Shown here in pieces: positions 42,696 through 51,989 of a stretch of 64,000 nt of DNA (position 1 is the stretch's first letter; the number at the start of each line of letters is the position of its first letter). Below the pieces are notes generated by a model that was given only the letters and a program-made list of their open reading frames with translations, made no database searches and had not been told where the DNA came from. The stretch spans positions 1,240,001 through 1,304,000 of the forward strand of contig OZ248397.1 in NCBI GenBank assembly GCA_965234475.1. Reading direction: 5' to 3'. The DNA is from Methylopumilus sp947499625 (GTDB lineage Bacteria; Pseudomonadota; Gammaproteobacteria; Burkholderiales; Methylophilaceae). Both the position numbers and the translations under genes were made by a program.

Positions 42696-44906
42696 CTAAA
42701 ATTCAAGTGGATCCACATCCACCACCCATTTAACCTTTTGACCTAATTTATTTTCACGTAAATAAGGCACCCAGTCATCTAAAAGTTTCTGTAAAGCTCC
42801 GCGTGAAGTCGCTTGTAAAACAAGTTGCGCGCGTTCCATACCTTTTAAGCGCTCCATGATAGGACGCACCGGATGATACACGGTCACCTGATTACTTAAC
42901 AATCTTGCTTTTTCCATCGCATCATTTAAAAATTGCATCACGTGTGTGAGTTGATGTGCTTCTGCTTTTAAAAGCACTAGAAATGCGAAAGGGGTTAACT
43001 CGGCTAATTCTCTTTCTTTTAAAAGCTCATGCGCAAAATGTTCGTAATCATGCGTTTTTAACGCGGCAAATAATGGGTGATTAGGAAATGCCGTTTGTAT
43101 ATAGACTTCACCTTTAATGTTGGCACGTCCTGCACGGCCACTCACTTGCATCAATTGTGAAAACAAACGCTCACTTGCTCTGAAGTCGGGACTATATAAA
43201 GCTTGGTCAGTATCTAAAACACCGACTAAACTTAAGTGAGGAAAGTCGTGGCCTTTGGATAACATTTGTGTGCCAATCAAAATATCAATCTTACGATTTT
43301 TCATTTTTAAAAATAAATCATTGAGCGCTTCTTTGGTTCTCGTCGAATCACGATCCACTCTTAAGATGCGCGCTTCTGGAAAAAATTCTTTTAATGTTTC
43401 TTCAATACGTTGTGTGCCCAACCCTGTAGGATAAAGATCGGTATTGCCACATGAGGGGCATTGCAATGGCATTTTTTCATCATGGCCACAGTGGTGACAA
43501 CGTAAACGTTTTTGATTTAAATGCACCACTAAACGACTGCTGCAACGGTGGCAGCGTCCAGTCCACTGACACGACCCACATAAAAGTACCGGTGCAAATC
43601 CACGCCTATTAATAAAGATAAGACTTTGCTCTTGTTTTGTTAAGCGATCACGCATCGCCTCAATGAGATAAGGTGAGAAGCCTTTAGTGACAGTCGACTT
43701 TGAAATATCAATATATTTAATGTCAGGTAATGTGGAATCTTCGACCGCACGCGAAGTTAATTTGAGAAAGCCAAATTTTTTTGCATCTTTTGTTCTTGTC
43801 GCATTGAACCAAGTTTCAAGCGACGGTGTGGCGGTACCCATCACAATCGGAATATTTTCTGACTTAGCACGGAAAATTGCGACATCACGTGCGTGATAAC
43901 GTAAGCCTTCTTGTTGCTTAAAGGATGCATCATGCTCTTCGTCAATGATGATGAGAGATAAATGCGGCATCGGTGTAAACACACTTAAACGTGTACCGAC
44001 CACAATATGTGCTTTACCTTCTTTAGCTAATCTCCAATGTGTAAGACGTTCGTTATCCGTCAAATGACTATGCAGAGTGACCAAAGAAAATTTTTGAAAA
44101 CGCGATCTGAAACGACTCTCTAATTGTGGTGTTAAATTTATTTCTGGCACCAACACTAAGACCTGGGCATTGTCTTTTTTCAATGCCTCTTCGATTAAAC
44201 GAATATAGACTTCTGTTTTACCACTTCCTGTAATACCGTAAAGTAACCAAGCATGAAAATGATCTTTCGTTTTTAATATCGTATCGAATGCTGCTTGTTG
44301 ATCTTGATTAAGTGAAGGTATCGTAGCTTTTGTTAAATCACGAGCCTCTGTTAATGTTACTGCTTCTTTTGTAATCCAACCCATGCCGTCTAAAGTCTCC
44401 AAGGCTTTCTTCCAAGTAGGACTTATAGAGCGAAGACTTGCCTCATCAAGTAAAGTCGCGTCAATCATTGCCATCACAATTTTTTTTAAAATAGTTTGTC
44501 GAGGGGGTAAATGATCAGCGCCTAATTGAATAGCCTTGGGTGTTAAGCGATAAAGATATTTTTTGGCCATCGCTTTTTTGTCCGTTTGTTTTAAACGCGA
44601 CGGTACCGCAGATAAAATTGTTTGGCCTAAGGGGTAGTGATAATACTGGCTACAGAATTGAAAAAGCTTAAAACTTGCTTCATCAAAAATGACCTCATCC
44701 TCTAAGCGAATAATCGACTTTAATTTTTTAGATTCGATTGAAGTCGTATCGGAAATGCCTACCACGACACCAATCATTTTGCGGGCACCAAAGGGGACCA
44801 CCACATACTGACCCATTTGGGTATTGGGTTGAGTTGTTGCATAGTCAAACACCCGATCGAGTGGCACATCGAGGGCGACTTTGAGAATATGAAGTGCGTC
44901 AGTCAT
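42696..44906 (-). CDS. priA: Primosomal protein N', replication restart helicase
   Basis: 736 residues. PriA reloads the replisome at stalled forks. It has an N-terminal 3'-DNA-binding domain (about 1-110), Walker A YGITGSGKTEVY, DEEH box (IIDEEHDASF), and the zinc clusters CGSCQWTGRCHRC and LRCHHCGHDEK/LQCPSCG (eight Cys), followed by helicase motifs V-VI (LIGTQMLSKGHDFP, QVSGRAGRA). It is divergent from argS with a 76-base gap. Confidence 0.97.
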   Translation of the reverse strand: MTDALHILKVALDVPLDRVFDYATTQPNTQMGQYVVVPFGARKMIGVVVGISDTTSIESKKLKSIIRLEDEVIFDEASFKLFQFCSQYYHYPLGQTILSAVPSRLKQTDKKAMAKKYLYRLTPKAIQLGADHLPPRQTILKKIVMAMIDATLLDEASLRSISPTWKKALETLDGMGWITKEAVTLTEARDLTKATIPSLNQDQQAAFDTILKTKDHFHAWLLYGITGSGKTEVYIRLIEEALKKDNAQVLVLVPEINLTPQLESRFRSRFQKFSLVTLHSHLTDNERLTHWRLAKEGKAHIVVGTRLSVFTPMPHLSLIIIDEEHDASFKQQEGLRYHARDVAIFRAKSENIPIVMGTATPSLETWFNATRTKDAKKFGFLKLTSRAVEDSTLPDIKYIDISKSTVTKGFSPYLIEAMRDRLTKQEQSLIFINRRGFAPVLLCGSCQWTGRCHRCSSRLVVHLNQKRLRCHHCGHDEKMPLQCPSCGNTDLYPTGLGTQRIEETLKEFFPEARILRVDRDSTRTKEALNDLFLKMKNRKIDILIGTQMLSKGHDFPHLSLVGVLDTDQALYSPDFRASERLFSQLMQVSGRAGRANIKGEVYIQTAFPNHPLFAALKTHDYEHFAHELLKERELAELTPFAFLVLLKAEAHQLTHVMQFLNDAMEKARLLSNQVTVYHPVRPIMERLKGMERAQLVLQATSRGALQKLLDDWVPYLRENKLGQKVKWVVDVDPLEF

Positions 44907-44982
44907 GGTGTTAGTTTTTAAGGGGAGTCCATCAATTCTAAGTTAAAATAAACGCTTTAATCGTTACCTATCATTCTAAGAC

Positions 44983-46656
44983 GTGAAATCGCATCTTCTA
45001 CAATTATTGTTGCCCGTTGCACAATCGATACATCCTGAAATTTTAGCGAATTCTATTCAATTAGATCGCCCTAAATCAATCGAGCATGGCGATTTTTCAA
45101 GTAACTTGGCGATGGCGCTCGCAAAGACTTTGAAAAAAAATCCGCGTGAATTAGCTAACCTCATCATTGAAAAGTTACCGCCCTCACCTTTAATCGAAAA
45201 AGTTGAGATTGCAGGCGCAGGCTTTATTAATTTCTATTTAAGCGACAAAGCACGTACCTTCATTATCCACGAGATTTTAAAAAATCCAGATGCTTACGGA
45301 CAAAATACTTCAGGCCATGATGAAAAAGGCACCCCTCAAAAAGTCCAAATCGAATTTGTATCAGCCAATCCGACAGGGCCACTGCACGTAGGTCATGGTC
45401 GAGGAGCTGCCATTGGTGACTCATTAGCAAGACTTCTAAAATTTAATGGCTGGGATGTAACGCGCGAATTTTATTACAACGACGCAGGTGCACAAATTGA
45501 TAACCTCATAAAATCAGTACATGCCCGATGTCACAACATGGATCCATCAGACCCTGCATTTCCTGAGGATGGTTATCGTGGTGAATACATTGTTGAAATC
45601 GCCAGTGCATTCTTAAATAAAAGTAGCGTTGAATGCGAAGGCAAAACGATCAAAGCCTCAGGCAACATCGATGACTTAGAATCCATTCGACAGTTCAGTG
45701 TCGCGTACTTAAGGCATGAACAAGATCAAGATTTAAATGCCTTCCAGATTAAATTTGATGTCTTCACTTTAGAATCCTCCTTCTATCAAAATGGTCAAAT
45801 AGAAAAGGTTGTCGATTCTCTCACCAAAAATGGGTTTACCTATGAAGAAGACCATGCGCTTTGGTTAAAAACCACAGAATTTGGTGATGACAAAAACCGT
45901 GTCATGAAAAAATCTGATGGGAGCTATACCTATTTCATTCCTGATGTGGCTTATCACTTCAATAAATGGGAGCGTGGATTTAAACGCGTTATTAATGAAC
46001 ACGGCTCTGATCATCACAGCACCATTACACGTGTCAGAGCGGGGCTTCAAGCTTTAAAAGTCGGCATTCCTGAAACCTATCCTGAATATGTGCTTCATCA
46101 AATGATTACCGTGATGAAGGCCGGGGAAGAAGTGAAGCTTTCTAAAAGGGCTGGCAGTTATGTCACTCTCCGAGATTTGATTGATGAAGTCGGTTGTGAT
46201 GCCACACGCTATTTCTTGGTCGCTCGCAAACCTGATTCACAGCTCGTGTTTGATATTGATTTAGCCAAAACACAAAACTCAGACAATCCTGTCTACTACA
46301 TTCAATATGCCCATGCTCGTATTAACGGTGTTTTAAAACAATGGGGTGGTGATATCAATAAATTAAATACCATTAATATTGACAACCTTAAATCCTCACA
46401 AGAGTTGATTATGATAAAGCGCTTAAGTGAATTCCCAGAAATGGTTTTACATGCAGGCATTGAATTGGCACCGCATACGATTGCAAACTATCTAAAAGAC
46501 TGTGCGGCAGATCTTCATAGCTATTATAATGACACTAAATTTTTAGTTGAGAATGAAGAAGAAAAGCTCGCACGCTTATGCCTCATCAAAGCTACACAAA
46601 TTGTATTAAAAAATGGTCTCGATCTTCTCGGTGTCAAAGCTCCGGATAAAATGTAA
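44983..46656 (+). CDS. argS: Arginyl-tRNA synthetase
   Basis: 557 residues. A class I synthetase: the HIGH box appears as HVGHGRGAAIGD after NPTGPL, and the KMSKS region is degenerate (KLSKRAGSYV), as is normal for ArgRS. An N-terminal additional domain (about 1-100) and a C-terminal helical anticodon-binding domain are present. The start codon is GTG at 44983 with only a weak ribosome-binding site (CTAAGAC). It is followed within 14 bases by the SPOR gene. Confidence 0.97.
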   Translation: MKSHLLQLLLPVAQSIHPEILANSIQLDRPKSIEHGDFSSNLAMALAKTLKKNPRELANLIIEKLPPSPLIEKVEIAGAGFINFYLSDKARTFIIHEILKNPDAYGQNTSGHDEKGTPQKVQIEFVSANPTGPLHVGHGRGAAIGDSLARLLKFNGWDVTREFYYNDAGAQIDNLIKSVHARCHNMDPSDPAFPEDGYRGEYIVEIASAFLNKSSVECEGKTIKASGNIDDLESIRQFSVAYLRHEQDQDLNAFQIKFDVFTLESSFYQNGQIEKVVDSLTKNGFTYEEDHALWLKTTEFGDDKNRVMKKSDGSYTYFIPDVAYHFNKWERGFKRVINEHGSDHHSTITRVRAGLQALKVGIPETYPEYVLHQMITVMKAGEEVKLSKRAGSYVTLRDLIDEVGCDATRYFLVARKPDSQLVFDIDLAKTQNSDNPVYYIQYAHARINGVLKQWGGDINKLNTINIDNLKSSQELIMIKRLSEFPEMVLHAGIELAPHTIANYLKDCAADLHSYYNDTKFLVENEEEKLARLCLIKATQIVLKNGLDLLGVKAPDKM

Positions 46657-46670
46657 TTTAAAAGGTGAAT

Positions 46671-47237
46671 ATGGAAAAAGGTAAATCAGGTAGCTCATTT
46701 GTAAATGGGCTTTTTATGGGGACGCTGTTAGGTATTGGCTTATCTATTGGGATCACAGTTTTTATGACAAATGGCAAAAGTCCTTTTATAGCCAAAGACA
46801 CCAATGGCTCATGCATTGAAATCCAAGGTGCTGCAAAACCTGATATGGAAGGTGAAAATGCTATCCAAGATCAGCCGACTAAATTTGATTTTTATAATAT
46901 CTTGCCTAATGGAAGCAAAGATGTGAGTGAAAAAGATGCGACAGAAGCACTGAAAAATCCTGCAGCGATTCCGGTGAAGGAAGTTTATTTTTTCCAGATC
47001 GGTGCATTTTCATCTGAGAAAGATGCTGACAACATGAAAGCTAAATTAGCACTGCTTGGTTTCGAGACTGTGATTCTCACAACCCCTCTGCCCAATAATG
47101 AAATTTCACATAAAGTAAGAGTAGGGCCCATGATAGATGAAAGTCAAATCATGCAAATTAAAAATGATTTAATCAAAAATAATTTTAAACCTATTTTGGT
47201 GAAAGCTAATCTAAACAATAACAATACAAACTACTAA
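46671..47237 (+). CDS. SPOR-domain membrane protein (FtsN-like)
   Basis: 188 residues from the ATG at 46671; AAAGGTG lies four bases upstream, and the in-frame GTG at 46665 is part of that site. One N-terminal membrane helix (about 10-32, LFMGTLLGIGLSIGITVFM) gives a bitopic inner-membrane protein with a periplasmic linker. The SPOR domain is at about 110-185 (YFFQIGAFSSEKDADNMKAK, VRVGPM). SPOR domains bind denuded glycan at the septum. In beta-proteobacteria a SPOR gene commonly sits between argS and dsbA, so this is a division-protein candidate. Confidence 0.9.
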   Translation: MEKGKSGSSFVNGLFMGTLLGIGLSIGITVFMTNGKSPFIAKDTNGSCIEIQGAAKPDMEGENAIQDQPTKFDFYNILPNGSKDVSEKDATEALKNPAAIPVKEVYFFQIGAFSSEKDADNMKAKLALLGFETVILTTPLPNNEISHKVRVGPMIDESQIMQIKNDLIKNNFKPILVKANLNNNNTNY

Positions 47238-47246
47238 GGAATAGAT

Positions 47247-47873
47247 ATGAAAAAAATACTGTTATCACTTTTAATGTTTTTATCCTTTTCGGCTCTTGCA
47301 GCAGAACCACAAATGGGTACCAACTTCGATAAAACCGCTCAAACGATCCCTACGGATAACAAAAATAAAATAGAAGTGATGGAGCTTTTTTGGTATGGCT
47401 GTATTCACTGTTATGAAATGGATCCTATGCTTAGTGATTGGGCGAAGAAATTACCGAAGGATGTCTATTTTAAACGCGTACCTGCGATTCCACGTCCCGA
47501 ATGGGCGGCCTTGGCAAAAGCTTTTTATGCGATGGAAACATTAGGCGTCAGTGAAAAATTACATACCTCTATATTTGATGCGGTACATAAAGAAAAAAAG
47601 CTTAACCCCTCAGACGAAAAAGCCATACTAGAATGGGTCACTTTAAAATCAGGTCTCGATCGTAAAAAAGTTGAGGAAGCATTTAATTCATTCTCTATGA
47701 ACGCCTCGATGAATAGATCCGTACAAATCTTCCTAGCTGCCGGTGCTACCGGTGTGCCTAGTTTAGTGATTGATGGAAAGTATATTACTTCAAGTACTAT
47801 GGCTGGAGGCAATAATGAAGCCATTAAACTTACTGACTACATCATCGCAAATATCAGAAAAGATAAAAAATAA
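47247..47873 (+). CDS. dsbA: Thiol:disulfide interchange protein DsbA
   Basis: 208 residues with a signal peptide (LLMFLSFSALA, cleavage near residue 19). DsbA oxidises cysteines in periplasmic proteins. The active site is Cys52-Ile-His-Cys55 (WYGCIHCYE) in place of the usual CPHC, and the cis-Pro loop is TGVPSLVI. It follows the SPOR gene by 9 bases. Its stop TAA at 47871-47873 overlaps the beginning of the dehydrogenase reading frame. Confidence 0.95.
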   Translation: MKKILLSLLMFLSFSALAAEPQMGTNFDKTAQTIPTDNKNKIEVMELFWYGCIHCYEMDPMLSDWAKKLPKDVYFKRVPAIPRPEWAALAKAFYAMETLGVSEKLHTSIFDAVHKEKKLNPSDEKAILEWVTLKSGLDRKKVEEAFNSFSMNASMNRSVQIFLAAGATGVPSLVIDGKYITSSTMAGGNNEAIKLTDYIIANIRKDKK

Positions 47874-48643
47874 AAGATAAGCCATTACATGTTTTTATCA
47901 CGGGTGCCACGAGTGGGATTGGTGAAGCGCTTGCTCGACACTACAGCCAACAAGGTGCCACGCTGGGGCTAGTCGGCCGAAGAAAAGCGCTACTCGAAAA
48001 ACTGCAACGCTCACTTAAGACGCCATCCTTCATTTATGCCATCGATGTGTCGCAAGAGCATCTATTACATCAGGCTATCCAAGGTCATATCAAAACCATA
48101 GGTACCCCCGATATTGTCATCGCGAATGCCGGTGTCAGCACGGGCACATTAAGCGGCGAAAGAGAGGATCTGGTCACTTTCAAACGCGTGATGGATATTA
48201 ATCTTTATGGTGTCATGCATACTTTTTTACCTTTCATACATGCATTTAAAAAACGTAAATCGGGTCAATTGGTAGGTATTGCAAGTGTTGCAGGGATTAG
48301 AGGATTGCCTGGCTCTGGCGCTTACAGCGCGTCTAAAGCAGCACTCATTAATTATTTAGAGAGTTTACGTATTGAAATGCTGCCATTTAATATTCAAGTC
48401 ACCACCATCGCACCTGGCTATATCAAAACACCGATGACACATTCCAATCCTTACGCGATGCCATTTATTTTAGAGGTTGATAAAGCAGTAAGCCTGTTTA
48501 TCAAGGCCATTGATCGAAAAAAGAAATTTATTATCATTCCATGGCAAATGAATATCGTAGGAAAGTTGATGCGTTTATTGCCAGCTTCCGTTTGGGATTT
48601 TTTAGCTAAGCGCGGACCTAAGAAATTACGCGCTATGATTTAA
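47870..48643 (+). CDS. Short-chain dehydrogenase/reductase with no canonical start codon
   Basis: The reading frame encodes a complete SDR: HVFITGATSGIGEALA (NAD(P)-binding), NAGVSTG, an active-site YSASKAA and the C-terminal substrate loop, about 257 residues. No ATG, GTG or TTG in this frame lies upstream of the Rossmann motif; the first is a GTG at 48047, after the motif has been read. The frame opens after a TAA at 47864-47866. An ATA at 47870 overlaps the dsbA stop as ATAA, exactly where an ATGA overlap would be expected. It is either an AUA-initiated gene or one disabled at its start. Substrate unknown. Confidence 0.8.
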   Translation: MKDKPLHVFITGATSGIGEALARHYSQQGATLGLVGRRKALLEKLQRSLKTPSFIYAIDVSQEHLLHQAIQGHIKTIGTPDIVIANAGVSTGTLSGEREDLVTFKRVMDINLYGVMHTFLPFIHAFKKRKSGQLVGIASVAGIRGLPGSGAYSASKAALINYLESLRIEMLPFNIQVTTIAPGYIKTPMTHSNPYAMPFILEVDKAVSLFIKAIDRKKKFIIIPWQMNIVGKLMRLLPASVWDFLAKRGPKKLRAMI

Positions 48644-48651
48644 TTGAAATG

Positions 48652-49854
48652 TTAACGCTCTCTTAAAGCATTTTGTTTAGTTTTAAGTAAAGGCTTCATT
48701 AAATAACTTAACACAGATTTGCGACCCGTGAGAACATCCACTTCAGCGGTCATACCTGGAATGATGGGTAAATGTTTTTCATCTCTCACGATATAATTCT
48801 TATCTGTTCTGACTTTAATTAAGAAGTAACTCTCGCCCGATTTTTCATCAATCATGGTATCGGCACTAATTTGTTCAAGTATGCCTTTGATGCCGCCATA
48901 AGTAGAAAAGTCGTAAGCTGATACTTTCACTGTAGCCTCTTGTCCAATTTTTAAAAAAGCAATGTCATTCGGTTTCACTCGTGCTTCGATTAATAAATTA
49001 TCTTCAATCGGCACAATCTCCATAATCGTCATACCTGGTTGAATGACACCCCCTAAAGTGACAACATGGAGTTTTTTAACCGCTCCATTCACTGGCGATT
49101 TAATTGTGGTGCGTGTTAATTGATCGGCAGAATAAATATTGCTTTGTTCTAAACCTTGAATTTCTAATTGATTTTTATTGTGTTCTGATTGAGCATCGGC
49201 TTTAAACTTATTCTTCTTATCTTCGATCTGCCCTTTCAAGTCATTGACTTGTCGCTCAAGTCTTATAATTTCAACTTCCGACGCAGCACCTTTAGCAAGG
49301 AGGGGTTTTGTTTTTTGTAACTCTTCATTACCAAGACGATAGCTCTTACTTAGATAACTGATAGACTCATCAAATGATTTCATCTGCGATTGAAAGAGTT
49401 TTGTTTCAATCTTAACGGAGTCACTTGCCTCATCTAACACTTCAGGCGGGAAAGCAACCTTATCAAGCCCATTAGACTGAGCAAACAATCGCGCATTAGA
49501 TGCCAGGAAAGCTAAGTAACGTTTTCTACCTTCTTTATAATTGGCGGTACTTTTAGTATCTGAGAGACGCACTAACACCTGGTCTTTTTTTACAACCTCA
49601 CCTTCATGCACACTCAATTCAGTCAAAATGCCACCTTCCAAATTCTGAATAATTTGAATCTGACTTGATGGTACAATTTTGCCCAATCCTACAGTCACTT
49701 CATCGAGCATTGCCAAAGCCCCCCATAGTAAGGCAACAATGAAAAAAATAACAATCAAATAAAATAAACCTCTCGATGATTCAATCTCAATAAGTGTATT
49801 AAGCCGATCAAAGAAGGCGTCACTTAACTGTGGTAATTTTTTTTTCATATCCAT
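48652..49854 (-). CDS. Type I secretion periplasmic adaptor (HlyD/LapC family)
   Basis: 400 residues. One N-terminal membrane helix (about 30-50, LIVIFFIVALLWGALAML), a lipoyl half (IIQNLEGGILTELSVHEGEVV in parts), a long coiled coil (about 120-240), the second lipoyl half (TIKSPVNGAVKKLHVVTLGG) and a beta-barrel tail (LPIIPGMTAEVDVLTG). These match membrane-fusion proteins of type I secretion. It is the last gene of the TolC-ABC-HlyD set, 2 bases after the ABC gene. Confidence 0.92.
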   Translation of the reverse strand: MDMKKKLPQLSDAFFDRLNTLIEIESSRGLFYLIVIFFIVALLWGALAMLDEVTVGLGKIVPSSQIQIIQNLEGGILTELSVHEGEVVKKDQVLVRLSDTKSTANYKEGRKRYLAFLASNARLFAQSNGLDKVAFPPEVLDEASDSVKIETKLFQSQMKSFDESISYLSKSYRLGNEELQKTKPLLAKGAASEVEIIRLERQVNDLKGQIEDKKNKFKADAQSEHNKNQLEIQGLEQSNIYSADQLTRTTIKSPVNGAVKKLHVVTLGGVIQPGMTIMEIVPIEDNLLIEARVKPNDIAFLKIGQEATVKVSAYDFSTYGGIKGILEQISADTMIDEKSGESYFLIKVRTDKNYIVRDEKHLPIIPGMTAEVDVLTGRKSVLSYLMKPLLKTKQNALRER

Positions 49855-49856
49855 GA

Positions 49857-51971
49857 TTATGTTTTATTAGCGAGCATCAATTTTTTTAATACCTCATCAC
49901 GTGGTCCAAAAGCTACAATTTTTCCCGCATCCATTAAAATAATTTTATCGACCATGGTCATCATCGATGACTTATGCGTCACAAATAAAAGTGTGCGTTG
50001 CTTTAAAAAGATATTCATGTTTTTTATAAAGTGACTTTCCGCAACAGTGTCCATCCCTGAGGTAGGTTCATCCATTAAAATAATTTGTGGGTTTAATAAA
50101 AGTGCGCGCGCAATAGTGATCGCTTGTCTTTGTCCTCCGGACAATCCGTGGCCGCCTTCTCCAACTCTCATTTCATAGCCTAAGGGATGTGTTTTGGCAA
50201 ATTCTTCTACGCCTGCAATCTTAGCCACTTCGAGAATCATGGCATCAGTGGCATCTGGTTTTACAATAGCAATATTGTCTCGTAATGTGCCATAAAAAAG
50301 TTTAGCGTCTTGATCAACATAACCCATATTCGATCTTAAATCGATAGGATCAATTTGGTTCTGATCAATGCCATCAATCAGGATTGATCCGGATTGCGGT
50401 CTATATAATCCTAATATTAATTTTAAGAGTGTCGTTTTACCCGATCCCACACGACCGAGTATGGCAACCTTGTCACCTGGCTTAATATCAAATGAAATGC
50501 TGTCAAGGCTATGTGCACCTTGTCCAGGATAGTTAAAGGTCACTTTATCAAACTGAATCCCGCCATCAAATGCAGCTCGATGGAGAAATTTTTTATTGCT
50601 AGGCCTTTCTTGCTCAGTTGCGATGAGTGTATTTAAATTACGTAAGGCATGGCTTGCGGTTTGAAAACGTATAAGCAAGGAAGAAATCTGTGCTAAAGGT
50701 GCCATCGCTCTACTCGCAAGAATAGAGCAGGCAACGAGCCCACCCATAGTAAGTACATTCTTTTCTATCAGGTAGACTCCTATGATAATAATGAGGATGT
50801 AGGCAACTTGTTGAATAAAACTTGTCATATTAACAATCATGGTCGCTAAAAATTTAGAGCGGAAACTGCTCGCTGAGCTCGCTTCTAAAATAGATTCCCA
50901 TTTATTCTGAAAGAATCCCTCCGTCGATAAACTTTTGATCGTTTCCATATTACTAATACTTTCAATCAACAAGCCATGTTTTTGTGAAGCTTCGGTTAAA
51001 TTTAAATTCATCGCACGCTCTAAAGCTGGCTGAAAAATTAAACCTGAAAAAATAATAAGTGGAATCGCGATGAGTGGCACTAAAAATAATGATCCACCAA
51101 TCCATCCAATAACTAAAATAAAAATAAACACAAAAGGCAGATCCACCACTGACAATAACGTCGCTGAGGTAAAGAAATCTCTTAACGAGTCAAACTCTTT
51201 TAACGTATTGGCCATACTACCTGACGATGCAGGTCTATGCTCTAAACGGAGCCCCATCACCCGCTCAAATAACATCGCTGAAATTTCATTGTCGCCTCGT
51301 TTATTTGCAGTATCTACAAAGTAACTTCTGAGTGTCCTTAATAAAATATCAAAAATATAGGCAATGAAAACGCCGATAGCAAGTGCCCATAAAGTTTCAT
51401 GTGCTTGATTAGGGATGACACGGTCATAGACGTTCATGGTAAAGAGTGAGCTAAAGATGGATAAGATATTCACCACGAGTGAAGCTAAGATCACATCCAT
51501 ATAAACTTTTTTATACTTTAATAAAGACTCCCAAAACCAACTGCTCGGCTTGATGATGCTCTCATGAAAAGATACACGCCCATCATTTTGTAATTGAGGT
51601 TTAATTAAAATACATTTTTTTACGTATTTTGCTTTGAATACAATTGCAGTGATGTGACTTGCTTGGTTTAACGACGCCTCCCAAATATGATACTGATCAT
51701 TTTCAATTGCTAATAAAAGTGATGCCTCATTATTTTTATTAAAATAAATGAGAGGTAATTTTTGTGTGGCTAAAGCTTTAAGGGATAATTCATCAACACT
51801 TGCTACAAAATTAATTTTTTTTACGATACTTACAAATTTATCTAGCGTGATTGGTTTAGCAGATTTTGGATAAATGGAATCAATGGTCTTTAATGCCCCT
51901 GGTAATTTATACAATCGACATAGCTCTTCTAGACAAAGAAGTAATGCATCTTTGGATAACACTTCAGCCAT
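49857..51971 (-). CDS. Type I secretion ABC transporter (LapB-like, peptidase-like N-domain)
   Basis: 704 residues. The N-terminal 130 residues form a C39-like domain without the catalytic Cys (a non-processing 'CLD'-type domain), as in HlyB- and LapB-type transporters. A six-helix membrane domain (about 155-430) follows, then the nucleotide-binding domain: Walker A GRVGSGKTT near 505, LSGGQRQAITIARA, Walker B IILMDEPTSG. It probably exports the repetitive adhesin encoded two genes upstream. Gap of 18 bases after the TolC gene. Confidence 0.93.
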   Translation of the reverse strand: MAEVLSKDALLLCLEELCRLYKLPGALKTIDSIYPKSAKPITLDKFVSIVKKINFVASVDELSLKALATQKLPLIYFNKNNEASLLLAIENDQYHIWEASLNQASHITAIVFKAKYVKKCILIKPQLQNDGRVSFHESIIKPSSWFWESLLKYKKVYMDVILASLVVNILSIFSSLFTMNVYDRVIPNQAHETLWALAIGVFIAYIFDILLRTLRSYFVDTANKRGDNEISAMLFERVMGLRLEHRPASSGSMANTLKEFDSLRDFFTSATLLSVVDLPFVFIFILVIGWIGGSLFLVPLIAIPLIIFSGLIFQPALERAMNLNLTEASQKHGLLIESISNMETIKSLSTEGFFQNKWESILEASSASSFRSKFLATMIVNMTSFIQQVAYILIIIIGVYLIEKNVLTMGGLVACSILASRAMAPLAQISSLLIRFQTASHALRNLNTLIATEQERPSNKKFLHRAAFDGGIQFDKVTFNYPGQGAHSLDSISFDIKPGDKVAILGRVGSGKTTLLKLILGLYRPQSGSILIDGIDQNQIDPIDLRSNMGYVDQDAKLFYGTLRDNIAIVKPDATDAMILEVAKIAGVEEFAKTHPLGYEMRVGEGGHGLSGGQRQAITIARALLLNPQIILMDEPTSGMDTVAESHFIKNMNIFLKQRTLLFVTHKSSMMTMVDKIILMDAGKIVAFGPRDEVLKKLMLANKT

Positions 51972-51989
51972 TATTTTTTACCATTCAAT

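Noticed and set aside
48047..48643. Dehydrogenase starting at the GTG at 48047
   Set aside because: This would remove the TGATSGIGEA cofactor motif, which is intact and in frame upstream.
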